This document shows positions 8,508-17,190 of a stretch of DNA of 64,000 nucleotides, one piece after another; within the stretch, counting starts at the first letter, position 1; each line of letters begins with the position of its first letter. This DNA comes from Salinibaculum sp. SYNS191 (GTDB lineage Archaea; Halobacteriota; Halobacteria; Halobacteriales; Haloarculaceae): NCBI RefSeq assembly GCF_037338445.1, contig NZ_CP147838.1:1240001-1304000 (forward strand), read 5' to 3'. The position numbers and the translations under genes are program-made. The notes below the pieces were generated by a model. That model was not told the DNA's origin. It did no database searches and saw only the letters and a list, made by a program, of their open reading frames with translations.

Positions 8508-8981
8508 GTGAACCGTTCGGCGAGTTAACATATAACACTGCCGCCGATGCGCTCGCGCGCTCCCTCGTCCACGTTCTCCCCAGTCAGGGCGCTGAAGTGG
8601 CATCGCCGAACGTAGAATAATCCCGAGTCGTGCGATATTCGTAGTAAAAAGACGATTTTAGATTTGTACGACTGTTAATATTTCTATATGGGCTCAAATA
8701 TCCCTTATTTGTTCTCAAAAAACCCCCTTCTATTTGTTTTACGTGTTTTTCTCACCTTAAAATCCGCTATTTCAGAGTATATTGGGTTTTACGTACTTGT
8801 ATTTGTTTTCTGCTTCGGAGATTGCCAATTCGAACATCGGTGACGGCCTGCGTGGACGCACATCGGTCGAACACTGGAGGGGGAAAACGAGGCAGCGTCC
8901 GGTTCGGGTTACGTCGTCGTACCTAGCCCGGTAGTAGAGAGCAAATATTTTTGTCTATTCGAGACCCGGTTACTGGTACCA
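8508..8981. other. AT-rich intergenic region before the acyl-CoA mutase gene
   Basis: Positions about 8625-8830 are strikingly AT-rich for this DNA. They contain three copies of a T-rich word, TTATTTGTT at 8705-8713 and TATTTGTTTT at 8731-8740 and 8800-8809, plus TTTTACGT twice. No gene is visible. It may hold an untranslated RNA, an upstream regulatory region, or a foreign insertion. Confidence 0.5.
8921..8950 (+). promoter_or_regulatory. CTAG-type operator plus TATA box for the mutase gene
   Basis: ACCTAGCCCGG starts at 8921 and an AAATATTT TATA element lies at 8943-8950, 17 nt after the CTAG core and about 35 nt before the ATG at 8982. The same arrangement recurs before several catabolic genes in this window. 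Confidence 0.55.
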
Positions 8982-10679
8982 ATGTTCGACGAGGACAATC
9001 TCGACGAGATACGCAAATCCCGCGAGGAGTGGGAGGCGGAGACGCTGGAGCCGTTTCTCGAACGGGGCGAGCGCAAGGACCGCTTTGCGACCGTCTCGAA
9101 CCACGAGGTCGACCGGCTGTACACCCCCGAGGACATCGCCGACGTCGACTTCGAGGACGACCTCGGGTTCCCCGGCGAGGAACCGTACACGCGGGGTCCC
9201 TATCCGACGATGTACCGGGGGCGGACGTGGACGATGCGCCAGTTCGCCGGGTTCGGAACGGCCGAGGAGACCAACGAGCGTTTCCACTATCTCATCGACG
9301 AGGGCCAGACCGGGCTCTCGACGGCCTTCGACATGCCCAGCCTGATGGGCATCGACTCCGACAACCCGATGAGCGACGGGGAGATCGGCAAGGAGGGCGT
9401 CGCCGTCGACACGCTGCGCGACATGGAGATTCTGTTCGACGGCATCGACATCGGCGACGTGTCGACGTCGTTCACCATCAACCCGAGCGCGGCGGTCATC
9501 TACGCGATGTACGTCGCACTGGCCGACCGGCAGGGCGTCCCGCGCGAGGACATCCGGGGGACCCTCCAGAACGACATGCTCAAGGAGTTCATCGCACAGA
9601 AGGAGTGGGTGCTCCCACCCGAGGCGTCGCTCGACGTGGTGACCGACACCATCGAGTTCGCCATCGAGGAGACGCCGAAGTTCCACCCGGTCTCTATCTC
9701 CGGCTATCACATCCGCGAGGCAGGGTCGACGGCGGCCCAGGAGGCCGCGTTCACGCTGGCCGACGGGTTCGCCTACGTCGAGGACTGTCTGGAGCGGGGT
9801 CTCGACATCGACGAGTTCGGCCCGCAACTGTCCTTCTTCTTCAATTCGCACAATTCGATTTTCGAGGAAATCGCCAAGTTCCGGGCCTCGCGCCGCGTCT
9901 ACGCCCGTATCATGGACGAGTGGTACGACGCCGAGAACCCGGAGTCAAAGCGGATGAAGTTCCACACCCAGACGGCGGGGCAGTCACTCACCGCCCAGCA
10001 ACCGCTCAACAACATCGTCCGCGTCACCATCCAGGCGCTCGCCGGCGTCCTCGGCGGGACGCAAAGTCTCCACACCAACAGCTACGACGAGGCGCTGGCA
10101 CTCCCCAGCGAGGAGGCGGTCCGCGTCGCGTTGCGCACCCAGCAGATAATCGCCGAGGAGTCGGGCGCGGCGGACATCGTCGACCCGATGGGAGGCTCCT
10201 TCGCCATCGAGAAACTGACCAACGAGATGGAAGAGGAGATCATGGCCTACATCGGCGAAATCCGTGAGATGGGCGACGGCTCCGTCCGCGACGGCGTCCT
10301 CCACGGCATCGAGGACGGCTACTTCGACCGCGAGATTCAGGACGCCTCCTACGAGTACCAGCAGCGCGTCGAGGCGGGCGAGGAAGTCGTCGTCGGCGTC
10401 AACGAGTACACCATCGAGGAGGAGACCGACCCCGAACTCCTCCACGTCAGCGACGAGGTCTCCGAGACACAACTGAACCGGCTGGAAGAGGTCAAGGCTG
10501 AGCGCAACGACGACGAGGTACAGGAGCGACTCGACGCCCTCTCCGCGGCCGTCGAGAACGAGGAGAACGTGATGCCGCCGATCATCGACGCGGTCAAGGC
10601 CTACGCCACGATGGAGGAGATCATGAAGGTGCTCGAAGACCACCACGGGGCCTACAAGAGCAGTCTCCTGACAGCCTAG
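8982..10679 (+). CDS. B12-dependent acyl-CoA mutase large subunit, isobutyryl-CoA mutase type
   Basis: The 565-residue protein is the TIM-barrel substrate-binding subunit of the methylmalonyl-CoA mutase superfamily. It lacks the C-terminal B12 domain (no DxHxxG), so a separate small subunit is needed; none is in the window. Two residues decide substrate in this family. Tyr89 and Arg207 of methylmalonyl-CoA mutase are Phe88 (TMRQFAGF) and Gln206 (KEFIAQKEW) here, which are the isobutyryl-CoA mutase residues. The Asp typical of 2-hydroxyisobutyryl-CoA mutase is Ala115. His243 (ISGYH) is kept. I infer interconversion of isobutyryl- and n-butyryl-CoA, or of a larger branched acyl-CoA. Homologues are usually annotated mcmA. 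Confidence 0.85.
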   Translation: MFDEDNLDEIRKSREEWEAETLEPFLERGERKDRFATVSNHEVDRLYTPEDIADVDFEDDLGFPGEEPYTRGPYPTMYRGRTWTMRQFAGFGTAEETNERFHYLIDEGQTGLSTAFDMPSLMGIDSDNPMSDGEIGKEGVAVDTLRDMEILFDGIDIGDVSTSFTINPSAAVIYAMYVALADRQGVPREDIRGTLQNDMLKEFIAQKEWVLPPEASLDVVTDTIEFAIEETPKFHPVSISGYHIREAGSTAAQEAAFTLADGFAYVEDCLERGLDIDEFGPQLSFFFNSHNSIFEEIAKFRASRRVYARIMDEWYDAENPESKRMKFHTQTAGQSLTAQQPLNNIVRVTIQALAGVLGGTQSLHTNSYDEALALPSEEAVRVALRTQQIIAEESGAADIVDPMGGSFAIEKLTNEMEEEIMAYIGEIREMGDGSVRDGVLHGIEDGYFDREIQDASYEYQQRVEAGEEVVVGVNEYTIEEETDPELLHVSDEVSETQLNRLEEVKAERNDDEVQERLDALSAAVENEENVMPPIIDAVKAYATMEEIMKVLEDHHGAYKSSLLTA

Positions 10680-10720
10680 CGGGCGCTTCTTTTCCCGGGT
10701 CTTGCGGCGGCCGGTCGCAC

Positions 10721-10765
10721 CGTCTAGGGCGAACTAGACGCCAGGACGGGAGGAATTATTATATA
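10721..10765 (+). promoter_or_regulatory. CTAG inverted-repeat operator and TATA box
   Basis: CGTCTAG at 10721-10727 and CTAGACG at 10734-10740 form a perfect 7-bp inverted repeat with a 6-nt spacer. AATTATTATATA follows at 10754-10765. The right half-site is about 19 nt from the TATA core, the same spacing as in five other promoters here. A dimeric regulator is the natural reading. Confidence 0.6.
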
Positions 10766-10927
10766 CCGAGATAGCAAAGCGTGAACCGCCGCGAACAGAG
10801 CGGCCGAGGCCGGCCACCACGAGCCTCGTCGAACCCCCACCCAACCAGAGCCCGGTTCAAACGTGTCGTTCGAGTTCCGGTGGTAGACACTCTCCCCCTC
10901 GAACCGGGTACGGTGACATGTAACGAC

Positions 10928-10956
10928 GAACCGACCGCCCGCTTCGCGGTCGGTTC
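10928..10956. repeat. Perfect 11-bp hairpin in the leader
   Basis: GAACCGACCGC and GCGGTCGGTTC pair perfectly around a 7-nt loop. The hairpin is downstream of the predicted promoter and about 50 nt before the ATG at 11008. It could be an attenuator, an RNA-stability element or a protein-binding operator. There is no U-run after it, so an intrinsic terminator is less likely. Confidence 0.55.
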
Positions 10957-11007
10957 ACCCGCGCTGCCGACGAGCGGCGGTGCCGCGCCGGCGCCACACA
11001 GTGTGCG

Positions 11008-11829
11008 ATGCACCAGGACTCCGTAATGACAAAGGCGATAGCGGGCGTGGAGACCAGCGTGTACGAACATATCACCTACGCCGTCGACGGCGGCGTCGCG
11101 ACCCTGACCCTCGACAGACCGGACGTCTACAACGCGTTCACCGAGGCGATGATAGAGGAACTGAACGACGCGCTGGGGCGCACCAGGCGGGACGACGCGG
11201 TCTACGCGCTCCTGCTGACGGGCGAAGGCGACGGATTCTGTACCGGTGCCGACGTGTCGACGATGCCCGACTGGTCCGCACAGTCCAAGGCGGAGTACGG
11301 GGCCTTCCTGGAGAAGGTCCAGGCCGTCGTCCGACAGCTCCGCTCGCTCGGGAAGCCGAGCGTCGCCGCGGTCAACGGCCCGGCCATCGGGGCCGGCTGT
11401 GACTTCGCGCTCGCCTGTGACGTCCGCTACGTCGCGCCCGACGCCTACTTCACCGAGGGGTTCGTCACCGTCGGGCTGGTGCCCGGCGACGGCGGCGCGT
11501 GGCTGCTCCCGAAGCTCATCGGCGAGTCGAAGGCCCGCGAGTACCTGCTGACGGGCGAGAAAATCACGCCCGAGGACGCCGAGGACCTGGGACTGGTCAG
11601 CGGCGTCGCCGAAGACGTCGTCGGGGCGGCGCGGGAGTTCGCCGAGACGGTGACCGACAAGCCGGCCGTGGCCGTCCAGCGGACGAACCGGCTCGTCGGC
11701 GCCGGCACGTCGTTCGCGGACCACTGCGAGCGGGCAATCGACTACCAGTGGGAGTGCGTCAACGACCCCGAGCACGAGGAGGCGGTCGCGGCGATGCAGG
11801 AGGGCCGCGACCCCGAGTACGACCGGTAG
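11008..11829 (+). CDS. Enoyl-CoA hydratase/isomerase-family protein
   Basis: This is a crotonase-fold protein of 273 residues (266 if the ATG at 11029 is used). It has the oxyanion loop GDGFCTGADVS near residue 70 and GAGCDFALACDVRY near residue 130. At the two catalytic positions of crotonase it has Asp instead of Glu144 and Phe instead of Glu164. A standard hydratase is therefore unlikely, and isomerase, decarboxylase or ring-opening activities are alternatives. It follows the mutase gene on the same strand after an unusual leader. Convergent overlap with the stress-protein gene is avoided by 9 nt. Confidence 0.85.
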   Translation: MHQDSVMTKAIAGVETSVYEHITYAVDGGVATLTLDRPDVYNAFTEAMIEELNDALGRTRRDDAVYALLLTGEGDGFCTGADVSTMPDWSAQSKAEYGAFLEKVQAVVRQLRSLGKPSVAAVNGPAIGAGCDFALACDVRYVAPDAYFTEGFVTVGLVPGDGGAWLLPKLIGESKAREYLLTGEKITPEDAEDLGLVSGVAEDVVGAAREFAETVTDKPAVAVQRTNRLVGAGTSFADHCERAIDYQWECVNDPEHEEAVAAMQEGRDPEYDR

Positions 11830-11838
11830 CGGGGTCGC

Positions 11839-12240
11839 CTACGCTTCGTCGCCCGGCGAGCCACACGTCAGCACCGGCCGCTCGGCGTTCAGTATCACCG
11901 ACTGTGAGACGCTCCCGAAGAGCGCCTTGCCGGCCGGCGAGCGTTTCCGTCCGGCGATACATATCAGGTCGACGTCCAGCTGTTCCGCCATGTCGAGTAT
12001 CGACTGCGCGGGGTCGCCGCTGCCCTCGCGGAGAGTGACGGCGGCACCGGCGTCCTCCAGGATGTCGCGTGCGCGCTTGACCGAATCGACCTGTTTGACG
12101 GACGCACCCTCCGGGTTGTCGACGAAGTCGTGGAGCAGATTCGCGTCGAGGTCAGTCGCGTCGAACAGGTCGAGCATCGTTTCCGCCTGGGTCACTGCGC
12201 GGTCGACGTTCTGGTCGATTCCGAGTAGGACGTCGGTCAT
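11839..12240 (-). CDS. Universal stress protein (UspA family)
   Basis: The 133-residue protein has one Usp domain. The ATP-binding signature near the C-terminus reads GRKRSPAGKALFGS followed by VSQSVI, matching the G-2x-G-9x-G-S/T pattern. Members bind ATP and act in stress responses, and haloarchaea carry many copies. I chose the ATG at 12240. It lies directly downstream of the etf operon on the same strand, 75 nt from etfD, and might be co-transcribed. Confidence 0.85.
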   Translation of the reverse strand: MTDVLLGIDQNVDRAVTQAETMLDLFDATDLDANLLHDFVDNPEGASVKQVDSVKRARDILEDAGAAVTLREGSGDPAQSILDMAEQLDVDLICIAGRKRSPAGKALFGSVSQSVILNAERPVLTCGSPGDEA

Positions 12241-12315
12241 GCGTGTCCGTTCGGCCAGCCGTCTCAAATACGTATCGGCTGTGCAGATGGTCGAAACGCG
12301 GGGCGGGTCCGCGCT

Positions 12316-14433
12316 TCAGGAGACGGCTTCCGCGAGCAGTTCCGTGAGACCGACGATTTCGAGGGCGTCCTCGTAGCCGCCGGTCTTGCGGCCGTCCTCG
12401 TACATCGTCATGCACATCGGGCAGGCGACGACGAACTTCTCGACGGCCGCGCCGGCGTCGGTGTCTTCGAGGGCCTCCCGCAGGCGTTCCTCGCTGGGTT
12501 TCGATTCCTCCTCGAGGTCCATCCAGAGGCCGCCGCCACCGCCGCCACAGCAGAAACTCTCCGCGCGATTGCGCGGCATCTCGTGCAGGTCACAGCCCGT
12601 CGCTCGCACGAGTTCCCGCGGCGCTTCGTACTCGTCGTTGTACCGCCCCAGGTGACACGGGTCGTGGTACGTCACGGTGTGGTCGAGCGAACCGGGCACA
12701 GACAACTGGCCAGACTGGACGAGGTCCTCGACGACCTGGGTGTAGTGGTGAACCCCGATTTCACCGTCGGCGTTCCAGTACCCCTCGACCGGCGCTTCCA
12801 GCATCGGGTCGTCCGCGAATTCGGCGAAGTCGATGTCGGAGTACTCGTTGGTGATGGTGTTGTAGGAGTGGGGGTCCGTGCAGACGACGTGCTCGAACTC
12901 GCACTCCTCGAAGGCGGCGATGAGCTGTGACGCCTGTTCGACGTACAGCAACTCCTCGCCCAGCCGCCGGATGTCGTTGCCGTCGTACACCTCGTCCTCG
13001 TAGAGGATGCCGTAGCTGACGTCGGCCGCCTCGAAGACGCGGGCGAGTGACTTCGCAACCTCCTGATTCCGGCCGTCGTAGCTTGGGTAGTCGCCGACGT
13101 ACCAGAGGAACTCGACTTCCTCCTCTCGCGCGTCGGGAATCTCGAAGTCGAGGTCCCCGGTCCAGTCGGGCCGCGAGCGGGCGCTGTCGCCGAAGGTGTT
13201 GCCCTGCTGCATCACGTTCTGGTAGACGTCCTGGACGTTCCCGTCGACGTCGCCCTGTTCGGTGAGCTGGCGGTTCATGTCCGTGAAGTGGGTCAGGTGC
13301 TCGATGTCCACCGGACACGCGTCCATACAGGCCATGCAGGCCATACAGGACTCCATCGTCTCCGACGCAATCACCGAGGTACCGCCGTCGGCGATGATGG
13401 GCAGCTCCTCCCCGCCGGCGTCCCGCTCCTCCCGGTAGGTCTTCAGATCGAGGATAACCTCCTGGGGGTCGAGCGGCCGACCGGAGGCGTTCGCGGGACA
13501 GACCGACGAGCAGCGGCCACACTTCGTGCAGGCGTCCTGGTCGAGCAGTTGCTTCCAGGAGAAGTCGTCGACGTCCTCCAGCGCCGTGTCCGCGGCCGGG
13601 TCCAGCGGCACGCCGGGCAATCGCCTGCCGGCGTCGTCGTCGCTGGCCATGACGTTCGCCGCCGAGGCCAGCATGTGGAACGGTTTGCCGTAGGGAATCC
13701 ACGCGACGAACCAGAACGCGAGCAGTGCGTGGGACCACCAGACGAGCGGATAGGCCGCGGTCGCGGTGCCCTCGGAGATGCCGGCACCCGCCCCGAGCAT
13801 CGCGAGGAAGTAGCCGACGAAGCTCACCGTCTCGAAGTCGGGGAACCCCTGGCCGAGAATCCGGAGCCCCTCCAGCAGGTAGCCGCCGACGCCCAGAACG
13901 AACAGCGTCCAGAGGAAGAGGACGTCCTCGCGCCCGCTGTAGGGCCCCCACAGGCGGTCGAGCGAGATTCCGTGCCGGCGGTAGATTGCGGTCGCGACGC
14001 CGACGACGAACAGCAGCCCCATCGCGTCGACGACGAACGAGTACGAGAGGTAGAAGTCGCCGACGAAAAAGGAGTCGCCGGTCAGCGGCCGGTAGATGTC
14101 GATGTCGATGGCGAGGATGGTCGTCGCGATGAGCAGCGTCAGAAAGCCCCAGAACACGAAGACGTGCCAGAGACCGGCGTAGAAGTCCCGGTCGAACAGT
14201 TTGACGTTCGTGACGAGCGTGACCGCGCCGCCGGTGACGGTCCCCGGCAGGTCGCCGATACGTGGAATCGGCTCCTCGCTGGCACGCTGGTAGCGGCGGA
14301 TTCGCTGGGCGACCCCCACGACGAAGACCAGCACGGTCAGCGCGGCTAGGAAGTAGAAGACGGCCTTGCCGGTCGTACTGATTTGCCAGTACGTCGGCCG
14401 GGTCACCTCTGTCTGGAGTATCGGCAGCACCAT
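12316..14433 (-). CDS. EtfD-type membrane Fe-S oxidoreductase (ETF:quinone oxidoreductase)
   Basis: The 705-residue protein carries electrons from reduced ETF to the membrane quinone pool. An N-terminal cytochrome-b-like membrane part has about six helices (residues 23-42, 88-110, 128-150, 170-190, 203-222, 228-247). It is followed by two [4Fe-4S] ferredoxin motifs (Cys302/305/308/312 and Cys363/366/369/373). The C-terminal half has two CCG (heterodisulfide-reductase-type) cysteine clusters, near residues 595-633 (ending ESFCCGGGG) and near residue 672 (CPMC). It lies 9 nt after etfA in the same operon, which fixes its role as the electron exit for the acyl-CoA dehydrogenases in this window. 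Confidence 0.85.
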   Translation of the reverse strand: MVLPILQTEVTRPTYWQISTTGKAVFYFLAALTVLVFVVGVAQRIRRYQRASEEPIPRIGDLPGTVTGGAVTLVTNVKLFDRDFYAGLWHVFVFWGFLTLLIATTILAIDIDIYRPLTGDSFFVGDFYLSYSFVVDAMGLLFVVGVATAIYRRHGISLDRLWGPYSGREDVLFLWTLFVLGVGGYLLEGLRILGQGFPDFETVSFVGYFLAMLGAGAGISEGTATAAYPLVWWSHALLAFWFVAWIPYGKPFHMLASAANVMASDDDAGRRLPGVPLDPAADTALEDVDDFSWKQLLDQDACTKCGRCSSVCPANASGRPLDPQEVILDLKTYREERDAGGEELPIIADGGTSVIASETMESCMACMACMDACPVDIEHLTHFTDMNRQLTEQGDVDGNVQDVYQNVMQQGNTFGDSARSRPDWTGDLDFEIPDAREEEVEFLWYVGDYPSYDGRNQEVAKSLARVFEAADVSYGILYEDEVYDGNDIRRLGEELLYVEQASQLIAAFEECEFEHVVCTDPHSYNTITNEYSDIDFAEFADDPMLEAPVEGYWNADGEIGVHHYTQVVEDLVQSGQLSVPGSLDHTVTYHDPCHLGRYNDEYEAPRELVRATGCDLHEMPRNRAESFCCGGGGGGLWMDLEEESKPSEERLREALEDTDAGAAVEKFVVACPMCMTMYEDGRKTGGYEDALEIVGLTELLAEAVS

Positions 14434-14442
14434 GGCGCGTGA

Positions 14443-15399
14443 CTACCCCTCGACGGTCTCGATGAGTTCCGGCACGACGTCGAACAGGTCGTCGACGATG
14501 CCGTAGTCGGCGATGTCGAAGATGGGCGCGTCCGGGTCGGTGTTGATGGCGACGATGGTTTCGGCGCCCTTCATGCCGGCGACGTGCTGGACCGCCCCGG
14601 AGATGCCGATGGCGATGTAGACGTCCGGCGTGACCACCTTGCCCGACTGCCCGACCTGGCGGTTCTTCGGCAGCCAGCCGTTGTCCACGATCGGCCGGGA
14701 CGCAGCCAGTGTCGCACCGAGGGCATCCGCCAGGTCCTCGATGAGTGCGATATTCTCCTCCTCGTCGATGCCCCGGCCGACCGAGACGATGAACTCCGCC
14801 TCGCCGATGTCGACGTCCCCGCCCGCGACCTCCTCGAAGCCGTTGACGGTCGTCCGGACGGCCCCGTCGTCGATGGACGCGTCGAACGATTCGACGGTCG
14901 CGTCGCCGGGTTCCTCGGCCACCGGCCACTCCGCCGGGCGGACGGTCAGGACGGCCCAGTCGTCCTCGACGTCGACGGTCCCCTCGACCTTGCCGCCGTA
15001 GAGTTCCCGGGTCACCGTCAGACCGTCGTCGTAGTCGAGACCGACGACGTCGGTCGCGAGCGGGCGGTCGAGACCGGCCGCGACCGCCGGCGCGTAGTCC
15101 ATCCCGTTGACCGAGTGCGGGACGAGCAGGAAGGCCGCGTCGACGGCCGCCACCAGTTGCTCGACGGCCTGGGTGGAGACGTCGTGGTTGAACTCGTCGC
15201 CGTGGGCGACGGTGTGGATGGCGTCGACACCCTCGCGGTCGAGGGCGTCCGCGTATTCGTCGACAGCGCCACCGACGACAGCCACGTGGAGGTCGCCGCC
15301 GGTCTGTTCGGCCAGGTCACGGCCCGCCGTGACGAGTTCGAGGCTCACGTCGCGGAGTTCCCCCTGGCGGTGTTCCGCGACGGCGAGGACGTCGCTCAT
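14443..15399 (-). CDS. etfA: Electron transfer flavoprotein alpha subunit
   Basis: The 318-residue EtfA has the C-terminal FAD-binding domain, including [44 protein letters not shown] and the [11 protein letters not shown] signature. With EtfB it accepts electrons from acyl-CoA dehydrogenases and passes them to EtfD. Its ATG overlaps the etfB stop by 4 bp, so translation is coupled. Gene order etfB-etfA-etfD is clear. Confidence 0.95.
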   Translation of the reverse strand: MSDVLAVAEHRQGELRDVSLELVTAGRDLAEQTGGDLHVAVVGGAVDEYADALDREGVDAIHTVAHGDEFNHDVSTQAVEQLVAAVDAAFLLVPHSVNGMDYAPAVAAGLDRPLATDVVGLDYDDGLTVTRELYGGKVEGTVDVEDDWAVLTVRPAEWPVAEEPGDATVESFDASIDDGAVRTTVNGFEEVAGGDVDIGEAEFIVSVGRGIDEEENIALIEDLADALGATLAASRPIVDNGWLPKNRQVGQSGKVVTPDVYIAIGISGAVQHVAGMKGAETIVAINTDPDAPIFDIADYGIVDDLFDVVPELIETVEG

Positions 15400-16190
15400 C
15401 CGTCGACGACCCCCTTGTCCGCGAGCAGGTCACCCAACTGGTCGGCGGTCTCGCCCGCGTCGCCCTCGAAGACGGTCGCGTCGGACTCCGTCTCCGGTTC
15501 GTACACGTCGGTCAGCGTGAGGGCGTCGTCCAGCGCCGCGACGTCGATACCGATATCGTCGGTCGTTCGCACGTCGAGCGGTTTGGACTGGGCCTGGCGG
15601 ATGCCGCGCAGGCTCGCGTAGCGCGGGTCGTTGATACCCGTCTGGATGGTCAACACCGCGGGGAGGTCGACGTCGGTCAGCTCCTCGACGCCGCCTTCGA
15701 GTTCGCGGTGGACGGCCGCCGTCTCGTGGTCGTCGCCCACGTCGAGGTCGTTGACGACCGCCGCCCAGGCGTAGTCCACCTCGCGCGCGAGCGCGACGCC
15801 GGTCGCACCGTAGGCGTCGTCGCCGCCCTGGACGCCCGTCAGGACCAGGTCCGGGTCCTCGTCGGCCACGACGGCCGCGAGCAGGGTCGCCTTCGTCGCC
15901 GGGTCGAGCACGTCCAGGTCGGCGAGGCTGTCGTCCCACACTCTGATGGCGCGGTCGGCGCCCTTCGCGAGCGCCTGGCGGACCGTCTCCTCGCTGCGCT
16001 CGGGCCCGATGGTCGCGACGACGACTTCGACGTCGTCACCGGCCTCGGCGAGCTGGACGGCCTCCTCGACGGCGTAGTCGTCCCACTCGTTGAGTTCGTA
16101 GGTGAGATACCGGTCGTCGATGCCGAGTCCGTCGAGTTCGAACTCGTCACCGACGACTGCCACTTCCTTGACTGTGACTAGCACTTTCAC
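15396..16190 (-). CDS. etfB: Electron transfer flavoprotein beta subunit
   Basis: The 264-residue EtfB begins MKVLVTVKEVA and has the adenine-nucleotide-binding fold (VLTGVQGGDDAYGATGVALA near residue 120) and the PAVLTIQTGINDPRYASL segment that contacts EtfA. A TATA element ATTAAATATT at 16215-16224 lies about 30 nt upstream, so the etfBAD operon probably starts here with a leaderless mRNA. The next gene upstream (16273) is on the same strand but separated by this promoter. Confidence 0.95.
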   Translation of the reverse strand: MKVLVTVKEVAVVGDEFELDGLGIDDRYLTYELNEWDDYAVEEAVQLAEAGDDVEVVVATIGPERSEETVRQALAKGADRAIRVWDDSLADLDVLDPATKATLLAAVVADEDPDLVLTGVQGGDDAYGATGVALAREVDYAWAAVVNDLDVGDDHETAAVHRELEGGVEELTDVDLPAVLTIQTGINDPRYASLRGIRQAQSKPLDVRTTDDIGIDVAALDDALTLTDVYEPETESDATVFEGDAGETADQLGDLLADKGVVDG

Positions 16191-16272
16191 ATCAATGAGG
16201 CCGTGTCCGTTCCGATTAAATATTGCGTTTCCGGGGTTCAGAACCGTCAGCCGGTGGCCGGTTCCGTCGCGA

Positions 16273-17058
16273 CTAGGGGAACCGGTCGTCGAGGTTGAGA
16301 GACTGGGGGACGCCTCTGATATCGACCACCTCGCCGGTCACGTACGACGCCGCGGGGCTGACCAGGAACTGGACGAGGTCCGCGATTTCCTCGGGATAGC
16401 CGACCTGCCGGTCGACGGTCCCCCTGTCCGGCACGTCGGAGACGTCCCTGTCGAGGACGTGTTCGACGCCGGGCGTGAGGACGACGCCGGGCGCGACGGC
16501 GTTGACCCGGATGTCGTCGTCGGCCCACTCGTAGGCGACCGTTCCCGTCAAATGGGAGACGGCCGCCTTCGCCGCGCCGTAGTGGCTCTGGCGCGGCGAG
16601 GGAAAGTGCGTGACGAAACTGGAGAGGTTGACGACGGCTCCCCCGCCGCCGGCACGCATCTCCGCGCCGACCGCCTGGAGGCAGTTGACGGTGCCCGTGA
16701 GGTTGATGTCCAGAATCGTCTCCCAGCCGTTGGGGCTGATGTCGTCGAACTCGCTGGCGAAGTTCGTCCCGGCGTTGTTGACGAGGACGTCGACGCCGCC
16801 GAAGGCCTCGACGGCCGCATCGACGAGCGCGTCGACCGCCTCCCGGTCGCGCACGTCGCACTCGACTGGGTGAATAGCACCGGCGGTATCGTCGGGCAGG
16901 TCGTCCGCGACGCTGTCGACGCGCGCCTGCTCCCGCGAGCAGATGACGACGTTCGCGCCGTCGGCGACGAACCGCTCCGCGATTGTGCGGCCGATACCGC
17001 TGGACCCGCCGGTGACGACCGCCGTCCGGTCGGCGACGCTGAACTGTGAGGTCGGCAT
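16273..17058 (-). CDS. Short-chain dehydrogenase/reductase
   Basis: This is a classical SDR of 261 residues with TGGSSGIG near residues 16-23, NNAG near residue 93 and a YGAAK active site near residue 160. An Arg-containing loop after strand 2 (VVICSREQ) suggests NADP(H) preference. The likely role is a 3-hydroxyacyl-CoA or alcohol dehydrogenase step. It lies between the etf operon and the aminotransferase on the same strand. A 132-bp gap on its 5' side leaves room for its own promoter. Confidence 0.9.
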   Translation of the reverse strand: MPTSQFSVADRTAVVTGGSSGIGRTIAERFVADGANVVICSREQARVDSVADDLPDDTAGAIHPVECDVRDREAVDALVDAAVEAFGGVDVLVNNAGTNFASEFDDISPNGWETILDINLTGTVNCLQAVGAEMRAGGGGAVVNLSSFVTHFPSPRQSHYGAAKAAVSHLTGTVAYEWADDDIRVNAVAPGVVLTPGVEHVLDRDVSDVPDRGTVDRQVGYPEEIADLVQFLVSPAASYVTGEVVDIRGVPQSLNLDDRFP

Positions 17059-17190
17059 AGCGGCGGGTTGCAGTCCTGTGCTCTTATCTGCACCGGCGGT
17101 CGGGAGCGGTTCCGGGCGCGCCTCGACGGAGTCGATTCCGGCCGGGAGACGGTCGCCCGCCTCCGTGTCCCGTGTACTGTGCCGGTCGGC

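Larger units (their letters stand above)
10680..11007. other. Long leader region before the crotonase gene
   Basis: This 328-bp interval holds a CTAG inverted repeat, a strong TATA element and, about 165 nt further on, a perfect hairpin, each listed separately. If transcription starts about 25 nt after the TATA, the leader would be about 220 nt, long for a haloarchaeon. A GTG frame at 10781-11026 (81 codons) overlaps the next gene but is Arg/Pro-rich and not convincing. Confidence 0.5.

Noticed and set aside
8625..8830. AT-rich region as a replication origin
   Set aside because: No orc1/cdc6 gene and no long G-string origin-box repeats are near it.
8982..10679. Methylmalonyl-CoA mutase (mcmA) as the function of the mutase
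   Set aside because: The substrate-deciding residues are Phe88/Gln206 rather than Tyr/Arg, so the isobutyryl-CoA type is preferred.
10781..11026. 81-residue GTG-started frame in the leader of the crotonase gene
   Set aside because: It is placed well after the TATA box, but the product is Arg/Pro/Thr-rich without structure and overlaps the crotonase start. It is noted only as an alternative to a long leader.
13288..14349. 353-residue plus-strand frame opposite etfD
   Set aside because: It is an antisense shadow; the etfD frame has two ferredoxin motifs, CCG motifs and membrane helices.
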